DNA from: Stereum hirsutum FP-91666 SS1
Taxonomy: Eukaryota; Basidiomycota; Agaricomycetes; Russulales; Stereaceae
Direction of reading: 5' to 3'
DNA: 64,000 nucleotides
Assembly (NCBI RefSeq): GCF_000264905.1
Contig: NW_006763132.1
Span: 2,916,023-2,980,022, forward strand
Below the pieces are notes generated by a model. The model was not told the DNA's origin. It saw only the letters and a program-made list of their open reading frames with translations, and made no database searches. A program made the position numbers and the translations under genes. This document shows positions 24,870 through 36,700 of this stretch, piece by piece. The first letter of the stretch is position 1, and each line of letters opens with the position of its first letter.

Positions 24870-24959
24870 AAGCGTCCTAAAACAAGCAGGTTGTGTCCTG
24901 AAGACTCTATAAGCGTCCTGAGCAAGCAGCAAGCGTCTGGAACAAGCAGCAAGCGTCCT
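24870..24959 (+). repeat. 20-bp imperfect tandem/interrupted repeat
   Basis: Units of the form AAGCGTCCTxAxCAAGCAGC at 24870-24889, 24911-24930 and 24931-24950, and a partial at 24951. The first is separated from the rest by about 20 bp. Confidence 0.75.
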
Positions 24960-25157
24960 TTGACAGAAGACGCATCAGTAACCAGTATACTAGCAAGGTG
25001 ACGGGGATTCCGTTTCAGGGAAAGTCAGTTGGCATGCGATCTCCAGAGAAAATGGATGGCTAAAAAGAGCCGAGAAGGTTGAAGAAGGTTGAACGAGGTA
25101 AGACGGAAGCATCCGGGGAAGCCGTCGTCGTGACTCGGTAAGCATGCGATACCGAAC

Positions 25158-25345
25158 GGTCGAGAGTCGAGAGCGTGATCGATGTATGATTTTCTGTGGT
25201 CTTGTAACTTTATCTGAACTAGACCAGATATATAACAGGATCCCGGTGCAGATGCTTTTGATGTCGTGGCCTTGATGTCGTGGCCGCTGAGAACAGAAAA
25301 GGGTTGAAGACGAGCGCAAGAGAGTTCGACTAGCTGAACCCAATA
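25158..25345 (+). repeat. Dispersed direct repeat of about 175 bp, copy 2
   Basis: Matches 21716-21893 in the same orientation. This copy carries a small internal tandem duplication of CTTGATGTCGTGGC near 25255-25286 and a TATATAA where copy 1 has TAAATAG. Confidence 0.75.
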
Positions 25346-25995
25346 AGCAACGTCAGATACAGTGAGGACCGATGGAGCCAGAAGAGTAACCTACTATGGT
25401 CCAGTATGCGACGGCTGGATGGGAGCTCAGAAGTACAAAAAAATCGAGCGAAGTGGCCCAGCGCCGGAGCGTGAGAGAAAAGGTGCGTCAGAGGCCCCAA
25501 GCGGGGCGGGCGAGCGGCGGGTGAAGCCTCGTTGCTCGCGTCGGCGTCTGCCTTTCTCTCTTCACATTTTCGTACTTGAATTCAGCCGCACTGGCCTCGA
25601 GCCGACCCCGACGAACGTTCGGCTTCCTTGGGGGGCGCAACCACTCCAGACCTCGCTCCCCGACTCGCCCAGCGCAACATCCGGCCCCCGACCCGCCCGC
25701 TCCGCACCCGCACAGGCTCCCCCTCCGTCTCTTCCGTCCCTCCACCGCCTCCGACCACCACTCCACTCCAAGTCCTCCTGATCCTCCACAATCACAATCA
25801 TATTCACAAACACATCCACCTTCTCGTCATTCTGTCGCATACCCACCCAAACGCACACCCACGAAGTCAAAGACATCGCCGTCACCGCTCGCACAAGAAC
25901 AAGCACAAGAACAGGCACCGCATTCGCCCCAGCGACGCCCGACAGAGGACGTCTCGATCCTACCTCCCTCTGCGTCTTCTTCCGCCTCCAGATCC

Positions 25996-28475
25996 ATGAC
26001 CGCAGAACAACACCCACCCACCAGGGCGTCGCTCAGAGCCTGGTGGCAGAACTTCACCTCGGCGCAGAAATCAAAGGCCGGGGGGCAGCCCGGCAGTAGA
26101 TACGACCTCGACAAGTCCGGTGTGTACTCCCCGTCTTTTTCTCACACGGCTGGCGCTAATTGCACGATTTGGAATGTGGTGGGACAGGGTTGGAGGAACA
26201 CCCTGTGTTTGGGAAACCGTTGAAGGAGAGCTTGAAGTATGCGAGTGTGCAGATATCGACGGCAAATTCGAACGGAGAGCTGTATGTATGGGGTTATATA
26301 CCTGTTGTTGTAGCCAAGTGGTCCGTCCTCTTTCTTTCCTTTTGTGATCTACATTCTCGGGGCACCATCGTCGTCATATCCTCCTACTGCCGTCATGTTC
26401 TCGTTATTTTGCCCTCCATCCCGCTCTGTGGCCTTTGCCACACCATCCGTTCAACTGCCTCCCGCTGCCTCCCACTTTTCTCTATTCGTTGACTTATCCT
26501 CGGATGCTCACACCGACTCCGTCTCTGTTCTGTTCTGCAGCGGTCTCTTCCTCAAAGAAAATGGTGCGTCTCACTGGTTATGACGTGGTCCGAGGGTCTA
26601 TCTAGCAGCCCCTGATCGTCAAAGATAGCAACCGAGGTCGAGGGTACCTTCCGGGTCAACGGGTCGAATAAGCGTATGCGAGATCTTCAGGCTTTGTTTG
26701 AGTCGCCGCCACGAGTGCGTTTCGTCTCTCACTCTCTTCCGTCATGTCCATCGCCTTCCATGTTCTGTTCGCACTCCTCCCACGTCATGCCAAGATCGAT
26801 TTTAGTTCTGTTGTGGGATGGCTTGTTTGCTCATACGTCTTTGTGCTAGCAGTACGGAAAATCATTAGACTGGAAGAAGGAGCAGTATACGGCGCATGAC
26901 GTCGCCAGTGTCTTCCGAAGATACCTTACCCAGATGCCAGTGCGTGTTCTCTTCCTCTCTCTGCCGTAACTTCACGAACGCCCGCGTCATCCCTTCTTAA
27001 ATGCAAAAACCCGTTGTAGGAACCGGTGATACCCTATAATCTCTATTTCGACGTGAGTCCCATCTCTTACTTTCTCAGTTATCGAGAACACCCACTCAAC
27101 ATCGCACTCGCAGTTCCGAAATGCAATAGGTACGCAACCTATCCCATTTTCCCTCATCCATCATATCAAAACTAAATTCGCACGACGCATCGCCACACAG
27201 CGAAGAAACCGTACAACCAAGACGAAGTGATAGCGACCTATAAGCGCCTGATTCACTCCATGCCGCGCGCGAACCAGTACTTGTTGTTGTATGTGCTCGA
27301 TCTGCTCTCTGTGTTTGCGAGGAAGGCGGATAAGAATCTCATGACGGCGCAGAGTGCGTGTTGTTTATTTATTTTTCATCTCTTCACACTTCGCACCCTT
27401 TCACACCCATCGTCGTCATATTTTCCGTCCTTTTGCTTGTGTGGCGTATATGTGAGTGTGGCGCTGACCTGGAATGTGGCCTGTAACAGACCTCGCGGTG
27501 ATCTTCCGCCCAGGAATCATGTCCCACCCCGAACACGAGCTCACGCCCAAAGAACACCAACTCTCCCAAGAAGTCGTCGAATTCCTCATCGCGCACCAGG
27601 ACTGGTTCATGCTCGACATTCCGCCCCCGCCTGAGAATTACTCCAACTCGCCTTATCACCCCAACTCCGCGAATCCGGGCGCGGGCGGGAACCCACAAGG
27701 AAATGCACACTCCTCGCCCTACCACGCACATAATAACTCGCCATATGGGGCAAGAGAGGATATGGAGGATGTGGTCTTGGTGTCGAGTTCGGAGGATGAG
27801 GGAAGTCCGGCGACGACGGGGACTGGGGGGTGGAAACTAGTTGGTGGGAGAGGCGCTGGTGAGACTGGACAGGGACAAGGACAGAAGAGGGTGGCGAGGA
27901 GGAGGACGATGAATGAGCGGGATAAGGGGGTTAGGGGTGCAGTTGTTGAAGGGAGACGATCATCAAAAGATCTTTCGCCTGTTGCTGAGGCACCATCGAG
28001 AGGTGAAGGATCGCCTATTGGGGTTACGAGGTCACGGACGCTGCCGTCGACGCGATCGGGGAGGTCGGGACATACGGAGAGGGGGGTGCCGCCTAGCGCG
28101 GGTGCGGCTGCGACTACGGCAGCGGCAGGTGCGGCAACAACGGCGGGAACAACAGCAGCAGCAGCAGCAACGGCGGCGGCGGGTGCGGGAATAACAGAAG
28201 GAAGAGGAGCGGTGACAGACGACGAACATGAGAGACATGGGAGGGTATTGAAGAAACCGAGACCGAGCAGCGCGCAGCCTCCGCCGTCTTCTTCAAGAGG
28301 GAAGGGGGCGAAGAGTCCGGTGGGGACGAAGGATGTGGGGGCGCCGGTTCAGGGGAGTCTAGTAGGGAGTGCGAATGTGGGGAAGGATTCGACGGCGGGA
28401 GGGGCGGCAGCTGGAGGTGGAGCAGCGCCGCCTCAGCCGATTGAGGGGGTACCAACACCTGTGCAGGGGTCGTGA
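25996..28475 (+). CDS. RhoGAP domain protein, Sac7/Bag7 type
   Basis: GTPase-activating protein for a Rho GTPase. Yeast Sac7 and Bag7 act on Rho1 in wall integrity and actin control. The first in-frame ATG is at 25996 (MTAEQHPPTRASLRAWWQNF); the open frame before it has no ATG and is treated as leader. The GAP domain begins EEHPVFGKPLKESLKYASVQ and GELYVWGYIPVVVAK. Then GLFLKENATEVEGTFRVNGS supplies the arginine finger (Arg of GTFRVNG). Next come SPPRYGKSLDWKKEQYTAHD, VASVFRRYLTQMPEPVIPYN, AKKPYNQDEVIATYKRLIHS, MPRANQYLLLYVLDLLSVFA and LMTAQNLAVIFRPGIMSHP, with the conserved Asn of QNLAVIF. The last exon (from about 27489) holds a disordered tail of about 300 residues with poly-Ala (about 28100-28190) and Ser/Pro/Gly-rich stretches. 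Stop TGA at 28473-28475. About eight introns. Confidence 0.92.
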
Positions 28476-29923
28476 TAATTCGACATTGCACTCCTGCGCT
28501 GCCTGTCTACCCACTCGACCAGCACAGCACAGCCGTTCGTCCCGAGTCTCTTCTTTCATCTGCGTTATCGTGTTTTCGTTTCCTTGCCTTGCTCGTTTCC
28601 TGTCACTGTCATCACCAAATAATCGTGTATGTGAATTTTAGCCTTTGTCTCTTCCCTCGTCTTTTTTGATCGTTGTTGTTGTGTTTGTGGTGACGGTGAT
28701 GGGTGGCTTTTTGGTTCTGTTTATACCCTTCGCTTTTTTCTCTTCCTACTTACCTTTTTTCAACTTCGATCCACCCAACCACGAGTTTTTACGCATCCCT
28801 TTTACATGTCGCCCGTCCGTCGATCGATCGTCTCCAGCCTACCTGCCCTCACCACTCGCCACCCTTTGTAGCCACTTATCGCTCCCGTCATGCTCACGAT
28901 CCCGACGACATCGACGCTTTCATCCTCACTTCCGAGTTCTGTGCTTTTCTGATTTGATGTTCGTTTTATTTATTCTATGATGATTTCTTGTTCCTTTCTT
29001 TCTTACCCTTACTTTTCCTCATTCGAATTTGCTCGTACCAATATCGGACTCTTCGCTTTGTTCTACTGTTTAGTGTTTAGTGTCTACCGTCTACCGTCTA
29101 CTGTTTACTACTTAGTACCTACCTACCTACCTGCTTACCTACCTACCGACCTACCCTGCTTACCTACATAGTCTACGTACGTGTTTACTCGATATCGATA
29201 TCATGAACCATGAACGAACACTTGATTGATGTTTGGGGTTCTGAGTTGTGTTAAGTAGATGAGTGTGGGTGTTTGTTTTGTTTTGTTTTGTTTTCCGTTT
29301 AGATGAAGGGGTGAATGGGTGAAATAGGACTGTGTTTGCTGTGGTGGGTGGGTAGATACCTAGGAAGCTGTCATGTATCTTTATCGTATGGGTGGGTTTC
29401 TACTTGACTGTGGTATACTTAGTGAAGAGTAATGATATGTACGTACGTATCATGAAAGGAGCCGAATACGAGTGCGAATAGCGATAAGGAGGGCATAACT
29501 GAGAGAGGGCGACGGCAAAGGGACCTTGGACACTGGTCAGAGGAATATATGTGCACAATAAATATTTCGTTTCGGCAATTGCGAGCTCGACTCTACGGTG
29601 CCAAGAAGACGGAGTGTCGAGTTGTTCGATTGACCGTTTCGTTTAGCCTGGGCTGGCCGAACGGGGAGCCAAGGAAGGAAATGAACGGCTCGAACCGGCC
29701 GCAATGATGATCATTCCAAGCTCGCGTCAGTTTGCCCTGTGACGCTGTGCGGGTGCCTTGCCCCATCCAACAAACATGCCCTCTTCTCAGCGCCTCAGAG
29801 CACTCATCCCCCTTTCCTTCCAACCACGACGACGTCCACGACCGCTACGACCCCTTCATCCTCGTACTCTCACTCCCTCCCTTCCGAAACACCCTCTCCT
29901 TCTCGACGATCGCGCACCAAACG
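28476..29923. other. Intergenic: RhoGAP 3' flank and GH17 promoter
   Basis: About 700 bp directly after the RhoGAP stop are strongly C+T-rich on the plus strand and end in a (CCTA)n-like microsatellite (29116-29169). A (TTTTG)n run lies near 29277-29294. No supported gene. Confidence 0.55.
29116..29169 (+). repeat. Degenerate (CCTA)n / (TACC)n microsatellite
   Basis: Tetranucleotide ACCT/TACC steps run for about 54 bp with a few interruptions. Confidence 0.85.
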
Positions 29924-32826
29924 ATGTCCCATTACCGCGACGACCCATTCAGTACGCCCGAGCCACGCTACCGTGACGGAGGAGGCCCAGCGGCTTCGAA
30001 CCCGGACCTGGTAGATTATTTTGACGGTGGGCTGCCGGTGAGTTGAGCGCTTGAGCGTCTGCTCGTTCATAGATTCCGCAGCGCGGTGCCTCCCGCCGAG
30101 AGAAACGTCCGTTGCCAGTGCCAACAGGTGCCACTTTCAATTCAAAACGAGCTTTCCCACCGCGGTTCGACTCGTTTGGGACTCGCCTGGCGCCTTTTCT
30201 CTTGACCATCACATTCATCCTCTCCTCTCCTCTCATCTCTCACTTCCCGGTTTATCATTTCGTACCGCTCCGCTGTTTTTGTTGTGCGAATCGCACTCCA
30301 CAGTCACTCGTTCCACCTCTTTTCTGTGATCCTTGAACGGACGCACTCACACCGACCGTATACCCTTTCACACATCCCGGATTTCTCACTCCATCCTCCT
30401 CTGTTCATATCTCTAGCCGCCTCACAGGCTCTCAACGCTATACCCTTCTCCCTCACCCGACCACACATCCTCGTCCTTCATCGGCACCCCGCTCTCAACA
30501 TCAACAGCACCAGCACTAGCAACAACTAACGCCGCAGACGCAGCTACCCGCGGAACCTACGCACATCCAGCAGTCGCCGCCGCCGCCGTACCCTCAGCTA
30601 CAGAATTGAACAGAATGGACCATTATGCTAATATCGATAATGGAGGACAGAGTTACGCGCCGAATAATAATTGGATGGAAACGCCGACGAAGGGCAGGGG
30701 ATCCAAGGCGAAGTGGATCGTACGTCTCTTCTTCTTTGACTCTTTTTCTCTTGCATGGCACTTGCACCACCTCTTGGATTCGGTGGTGCTGTCTACCATG
30801 GTGTCATCGTTCCTTCTTCCGAGTCAGCACCAACACTCCGCTCTACGTCTTTCCTACTGCGCTTTCGCCCCGCCCCGTCCCCGTACCCCGCCTGCCCCTC
30901 TCCCCCATCCATGCACGGCGACCTGCGCAGCCCTACCAGCTCGCAGTTCCCATTTTCGTCGTCTTTTTTGTTCGATTTATGGACGGGAGCTGCGCAGTCT
31001 ATTTATAACGCCCCTGGGCCCTGGCCCTGTAAATAGTCTGAATTAATCATGCTTCATGTGCTGATCACCACCCTTGTTTCTATTCTTTTCGCGCGACGGA
31101 TTCTATTCTTTCGTTCACGGTTCATCGCCCATCATCGGATTCATCATGCGATGAACGTCCCTTGTCCCCTGGTCGTCAACGCTATCCTCGCCACACATAC
31201 GCCACACCTCCCGCTCACACCCTCATCCTTAAATCTACGTCCCCACATCCTCAAATCCACGTCCCCGCAACCACAAACCACAGATCGCAGGCTCCATAAT
31301 CGGACTCCTCGCCCTCATCGGTGTCGGCGTCGGCGTCGGCGTCTCCGTCGCGAACAAGAACAAAACCTCTTCTTCATCCTCGTCGTCCTCGTCGCCGACA
31401 AACTCGGACCCGAACGATCCGAGCCAGTTCACGAAGAATGATGCGTTGAAGCAGAGTCTTTATGGGATTGCGTATACGCCCGAGGGGAGCCAGTTGCCGG
31501 ATTGTGGGAATAGTTTGGGTGGGTGGTCCTTTCCTTTTTGTTTAGATGGGGGTTGAGGGGTTGAGGAATGGTGTATTGATGTGCTTTTTTCTTGTTGGGT
31601 AGAGGATGTTATCACCGATATTCAATTGATGTCGCAGTTGACGACTCGAATCCGTCTCTACGGCGCGGACTGCAACCAGTCTGCTCTCGTCGTACGTCCA
31701 AACCATGTTTTTGTCCAGGTGCTCGGGATACTCACATATCTGATTCTTTATTGCTCCCGTCCATCATTCTACGCGATATGCGTCCACATAGCTCGAGGCG
31801 ATCAAGCAGACGAAGGTCAACATGACCGTCTGGCTCGGGAATTACCCCTCCGCGACGGACTCGACGGCTTACACACGCCAGCGTGACCTCATCACGGCAG
31901 CTATCCAGACCTATGGGACGGACCATATCGGGGGTATCACCGTCGGGAACGAGTTCATCCTCGAGTACGTCCTCCTCCCACTCCCCTAATCTATTCTCTT
32001 TGGTCCCTGACCATCCGCGCTTGCTCTCCGTATAATACTTGCTCTCCATACAACAGCTACCTAGGCGCCAACGGCGGCGGCTCCGACCCGAACAGCGACA
32101 TCGGCAACCAAGGCGCCGAGATCCTGCTCGCGAACATCCAAGACACGATCTCGACGATCGGCAACCTCTCGCTGGACGTGACCATTCCCATCGGGAACGC
32201 GGACGCGGGGTCGTATTTCAACGACAAGGTGCTCGCGGCGGTGGACTACGGGATGGCGAACGTTCATCCGTGGTTCGCGAATGTGAGCGTGGAGGAGAGC
32301 GCGGGCTGGACTTGGGAGTTTTTCCAGGAGAATGATGTGGAGCTTGCGCAGAGTTTGGGGAATTCGCCGCAGATGTATATTGCGGAGACGGGGTGGCCTA
32401 CGGTGCGTTTTCTTTTACCTTTACTTGCCTTTGATTGATAGTTTTCACCAATGGAATGGAATGTGTGCTGATGCTGTATGCATTATGTATGCGTGTGTAT
32501 AGAACTCGTCCGATGCGGGTAACGAGAGCAACGGCCCGTCGACGGCCACGGTCGATAACCTCCAGATCTTCCTCGATAACTTCGTCTGCCAGGCCAACGC
32601 GAACGGCACCGGGTATTTCTTCTTCGAGTATTTCGATGAGACGTGGAAGGATGCGGAGTTTGGTGGCGTTGAGGGATGGTGGGGATTATTCACCTCGAAG
32701 TACGTGTTTTGTTATTGTTTCGCTCTGTTCGACTCCTGATATTGAACCTGTTTCGCTGATGCTTTGTGATTGTGATTTAGCCGTACGCTCAAGGACGGGT
32801 TGACGATCCCTGATTGCTCGTCGTGA
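29924..32826 (+). CDS. Membrane-anchored GH17 beta-1,3-glucanase (glucan 1,3-beta-glucosidase type)
   Basis: Cell-wall glucan-modifying enzyme, about 500 residues, built as a type II membrane protein. The ATG at 29924 starts MSHYRDDPFSTPEPRYRD. Intron 1 is long (30038-30416). Exon 2 is Ser/Thr/Ala-rich and ends MDHYANIDNGGQSYAPNNNW then TPTKGRGSKAKW, a cytosolic segment with basic residues before the helix. The exon at 31291 encodes the helix GSIIGLLALIGVGVGVGVSV, then a Ser-rich stalk. The GH17 barrel reads LKQSLYGIAYTPEGSQLPDC, DVITDIQLMSQLTTRIRLYG and KVNMTVWLGNYP. Next is GGITVGNEFIL with the acid/base Glu, and ANVHPWFANVSVEESAGWTW. The nucleophile Glu is in MYIAETGWPT, with FFFEYFDETWKDAEFGGVEG near the end; stop TGA at 32824-32826. 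About seven introns. It likely acts at the periplasmic face of the plasma membrane. Confidence 0.92.
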
Positions 32827-33722
32827 TCGTACTCATGCTCGGCTACATTCCCCATCTGATTCTTCTTGCATCTTCATTCCGTTCGTTCGTCTCTGGACTT
32901 CTGAATAGCTGCCTATTCGTGGACGTTTTGGACTTTTGAGTCTCGAGAAGTACGAACGAGCCTGTTGTACTCCTCTCCTCTCCTCTCCCACCTTTCCTCT
33001 CTCCCTCCTCTGCCACGCTAGCTAGCCCTCGTCCTCGTATTTCGCTGGACTGGACTCGGACAGTGAACTATATACTTTTACACTATCTAGTTCGGTTCGT
33101 CTTGCTGTTCTGATTCCCTCGCATTTGTATGCGTCTTCGAACTCTTCGCGCCCGTTTCGACTCACCCATTCCCCCGCTTACATACCTACCGTTTTTACCC
33201 ATTTACCCTTCGCGTCTGTCGTTTTTTTTCTTGTTTGGTCCCCACTCATCTCATCGTTCTTGATTGTTTGTCTGTTTGTCTCCCTCTCTCTCTCTACCTA
33301 GCTTGTTCGTCTGTTTGTTCTGTTACATTGAGAGGTGTAGCTTGGCTTGGTTTGAAAGATTGAACGATTACAGACGATTTGTGTTCGTGCGGTCCCTTCG
33401 ACTCTGTCTGGTTCTTGGCGGTTTGTCATGAGAGCCGTCGTTGTCAGTGTTTGATGAGTCGGAGCGGCTTTAACTGTTCGTTGCGGACGTCTATCCCACT
33501 AAGATGGCTAGGTGTAAGTGTGAAACCTTTGCCATCTTCCATCGGGACGGCCGTTCAATCCTGAAGTAATTCATCATGGATGTACATACGCAGGACGCGA
33601 CACGACACGACAAAACAAGACGCGACTGTGTCTGCGAGGTCAGTTGTTACAGTATAGCAGAAAATTTGAGATCAAAAACAATACTGTAAAATAAAAATAA
33701 ACCAGCGCTATTTCACGTTAGG
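32827..33722. other. Intergenic: GH17 3' flank
   Basis: C+T-rich on the plus strand for about 500 bp after the GH17 stop, with short (CT)n and (GTCT)n runs near 33265-33300. No gene seen. Confidence 0.5.
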
Positions 33723-33793
33723 TGCATCAGCCGGGAGTCGAACCCGGAGCTAGGCCATGGGAAGACCCAATGTTACCGCTACACCACTGATGC
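33723..33793 (-). tRNA. tRNA-Gly (anticodon CCC)
   Basis: The minus strand folds into a full cloverleaf. The acceptor stem GCATCAG pairs with CTGATGC (7 of 7), followed by discriminator A. The D stem GTGT/ACAT has a loop containing GG. The anticodon stem is GGGTC/GGCCT with two G-U pairs, and its loop TTCCCAT gives anticodon CCC (Gly). The T arm CCGGG-TTCGACT-CCCGG is perfect. No intron. It is 71 nt with no encoded CCA, as usual for eukaryotes. It decodes GGG. It stands alone at the left edge of a gene-poor region. Confidence 0.95.
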
Positions 33794-36700
33794 TTAACCA
33801 CTGTTGTGACATCATATTATATGTCGTGATGAATAAACTCGCGTGGTGACACAGTGGCACGCGTCCGAAGATTTCCGAAGGGTCTTCCGGCTCCGAAGTC
33901 GTCGCGTCCAAGTTCTTGCTTTCTGCCACCACTCGATGTCTGAGTTCTGACGATGCCTAGCTATGGCAATCTTATACAGGACCCGAAGTTCATGGATCAA
34001 TGATCATCCAACAAACATGGAAACGGCAGGTATATCTGCGTGTCACGGTCCCATCGAGTCGAGCACAGAGAGAGGCATTCAAGTTTAGCTGCCTGGCGGA
34101 AGATCTTGGATGCTGATTATGGGACTACTTAGTGCCGTAAGGTCCATCTATACTCCCTCGATCTGACCGTATATCGAAAACTCCGTGTGAGTACCGGCAC
34201 TCACCCATTGGGGGCTGGTTCAAACTCCGCTGTGCCGCGTCTCGCTTACTGCCTTAGCCGAGTGGCTGCAGGCTGTCACTTACGAACATTGCAACACAAC
34301 AAAGGCAACAACGCGCAGGGCGACACTCAAAATAGACACGCATAAAATCATCTAAAATATGTTTCTTTGATTTGGTCGCGACAGAATTTTCTAATTTCAG
34401 CTCGAACGAGCTACACGCCGAGCCATATGCTCATATAAAATCATTCAAAGATAATAAAGGAATTCTGTTGCGACCAAATGAATCAAATGTAGGTAAAATA
34501 ATATCGTAGAATTGATGAGATTTAATGGTGGGGTGTACCTTGCCCTAGCGCGCAATGGTCTCGTACATAGGTGCCACCCAGCCAAATCAGTGAGTCTTAC
34601 TGTGGCCCGCGTCGAAATGGCGCGCGGCTTGCCCGGCAGCTTTCAAAGTCCGCAATTTGCAATGGACATGGCGCTTGGTGGGAACGCCGGTACTCACTCC
34701 GTGGTCCCAGAGACGATATGCGTTGTTTGACTCGGAGTCCTTCAAGTTACCGCTACCAACCTACACCGAGCACGGAGATGTTTCGCTGTGCCCCATCACA
34801 CGCACGGCTTGGTTGAAGATCGTGGATGCTGACCATAGTGCAGTTAGGAGCATCGATACTTCCTCAACCTCCGTGGTCCCAGAGACGACATGCGTTTTTG
34901 AAGTACTTTCTATTCCTCCCAAAGTTGGTCGAACCAGCCGAAGTAACTGCGTTCATGGGTATGTGAATGCAGTGTATTCTTGAATTGGGAACTTTTACGC
35001 TGATTTAGGGCTGACAGCCGTTAGGATGGCTATATTACCTTCGATCAGTCCATATCAGCGTTCAACGGAAGCACGGACGTAAAGGTGTGTATTATGGGTC
35101 TTTTGCTATTTCTGAACCTTAACGTGTCGTGAGATACTGGCTCTGAACGTCTGCAGGCCACTAGATGGGCTTCTTGCGAGGGACGCGCATAAGTCCCCAA
35201 GTTCGTTCGTAGGCTGTGATCTGCTCGCTGTTGCCACGCAGAGGTCCTTTGTCCATCGCCGATTCGGAATCTCAGAAGGGAGAAAAATGATCAAGCCGGT
35301 GGTTATTCTTGGGTGGTTTCGGACGACTCGATAAACCTTAACGGCTAGCGATTGAGATACGGCTGCGCACGGCCGACGTGAGGTTGTATGCAGTAGCTAT
35401 CGGCGTGTTTTTGCGATCTAAACTATCTTACGGAACGCACAATGTCCGCTTTTCTTTGAGACAGTTTACCTGATGCTTTAGGATCCGACTACGTCTCTTT
35501 ATTGTGAGTAACATCACCCAACAGATCTCTTCGAACATTAACAGACTACTTCAAAGTGTCAGTAAGTTCAAGGGGGGTTATCACTACTACTCGAAGCCGA
35601 ACGTCTTCGTTCTTCCCGAAGTGATCGCGCAGGTATGTACGATACCACGCACCGTCTTCTCGATCGCTCATACTTAATCTCTACTCAGCGCGCACTTGAC
35701 CGATCTACATGCAGTGAAGAACACGGCTTCTGACATGTCACCACAACAGAGGGACCGGTATCGGTGAGACTATGCTAAACTGTTGAACTTGCCGACGGGA
35801 CTGCCACTCATAACGGTGCAACCTTGCATGTCCGAGGACATACCGACGGTAAAGGTGCGTGCACAGTGAGTTCTTAACTTCCGATGCTCACGATCCGTTA
35901 GTTGTACGCTGATCATCAGCGACTCTCTAGGGCAGCTCCCTGAACACCAATAATTATATGTTGCGCGACTGAATCTTCGGATTCAATTGTGGTGCGGTAT
36001 TATTAGAGCAACATACGGAAGCGATTGTGTAGGTACGTGTAGGCGTCTTTACGGTGCAATCAATCCCTGAGACGTTATCTAGATACCGAAAGTGTCGACC
36101 ATGCTCCCACGCAGTTGGTCACCGAGAAAGGCAAGCCGGCGGCTTTCATCGTCTCTGCACGAGAGTGTACCAGATAGACGTTAACGTTTAACGGAGCGGA
36201 CGAAAGGGGGCCGTAACTATGTCTATCGTGTGTATCGAAGTCGAATTTGCTATCCATAAGCTCTGAATTCTCTCATCTACAGATACTTTGCCTCAAGGCT
36301 TCAAGCTTCGACATTTCAAGACTCAGTCCTATTGCTCTGTGGGTAACGATCATCTAAAACCAATGCATACGAAGAAAGACGCCTTCTCCTATGGTTCTGA
36401 AAAACTTCAAGCTCACCGTTTCGTAGTCGAAGCGGACTGTATGTCTCGGGAACCTGCCGAAATAGAAGGACGTATGTTTTACCTGAGGAACTCTCTCAAC
36501 TAATAGTCGTCTTGACTTTTTTTCTCTCTGCCAGAATTATACACGACGACTTGTGACTTGACCTTCATAGGGTGAGTTTCGTTGTCTCAACTTCTCAGGG
36601 TGTCAGGAAAGCTTACAGTTAGTCAGTGTCACACTCAAGTGACCTTCCGATAAGACAGTGTAGGTACGCGTAGGTGTATATTTAACCCGGTTTAGCAGTA

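Larger units (their letters stand above)
23484..25995. other. Repeat-rich intergenic region
   Basis: No supported gene. It contains a 36-bp direct repeat (23741, 23865), a 25-bp tandem repeat (23906), the TIR element (24091-24808), a 20-bp tandem repeat (24870-24959) and copy 2 of the 175-bp block. The last 600 bp become C-rich before the RhoGAP start. Confidence 0.6.

Noticed and set aside
24870..24959. Short regular repeats that might suggest a CRISPR array
   Set aside because: Eukaryotic locus, units imperfect and mostly adjacent without unique spacers of constant length.
25576..25995. N-terminal extension of the Sac7-type RhoGAP frame
   Set aside because: The open frame continues upstream but contains no ATG before 25996, and it is Pro/His/Ser-rich as expected for a C-rich leader read in frame.
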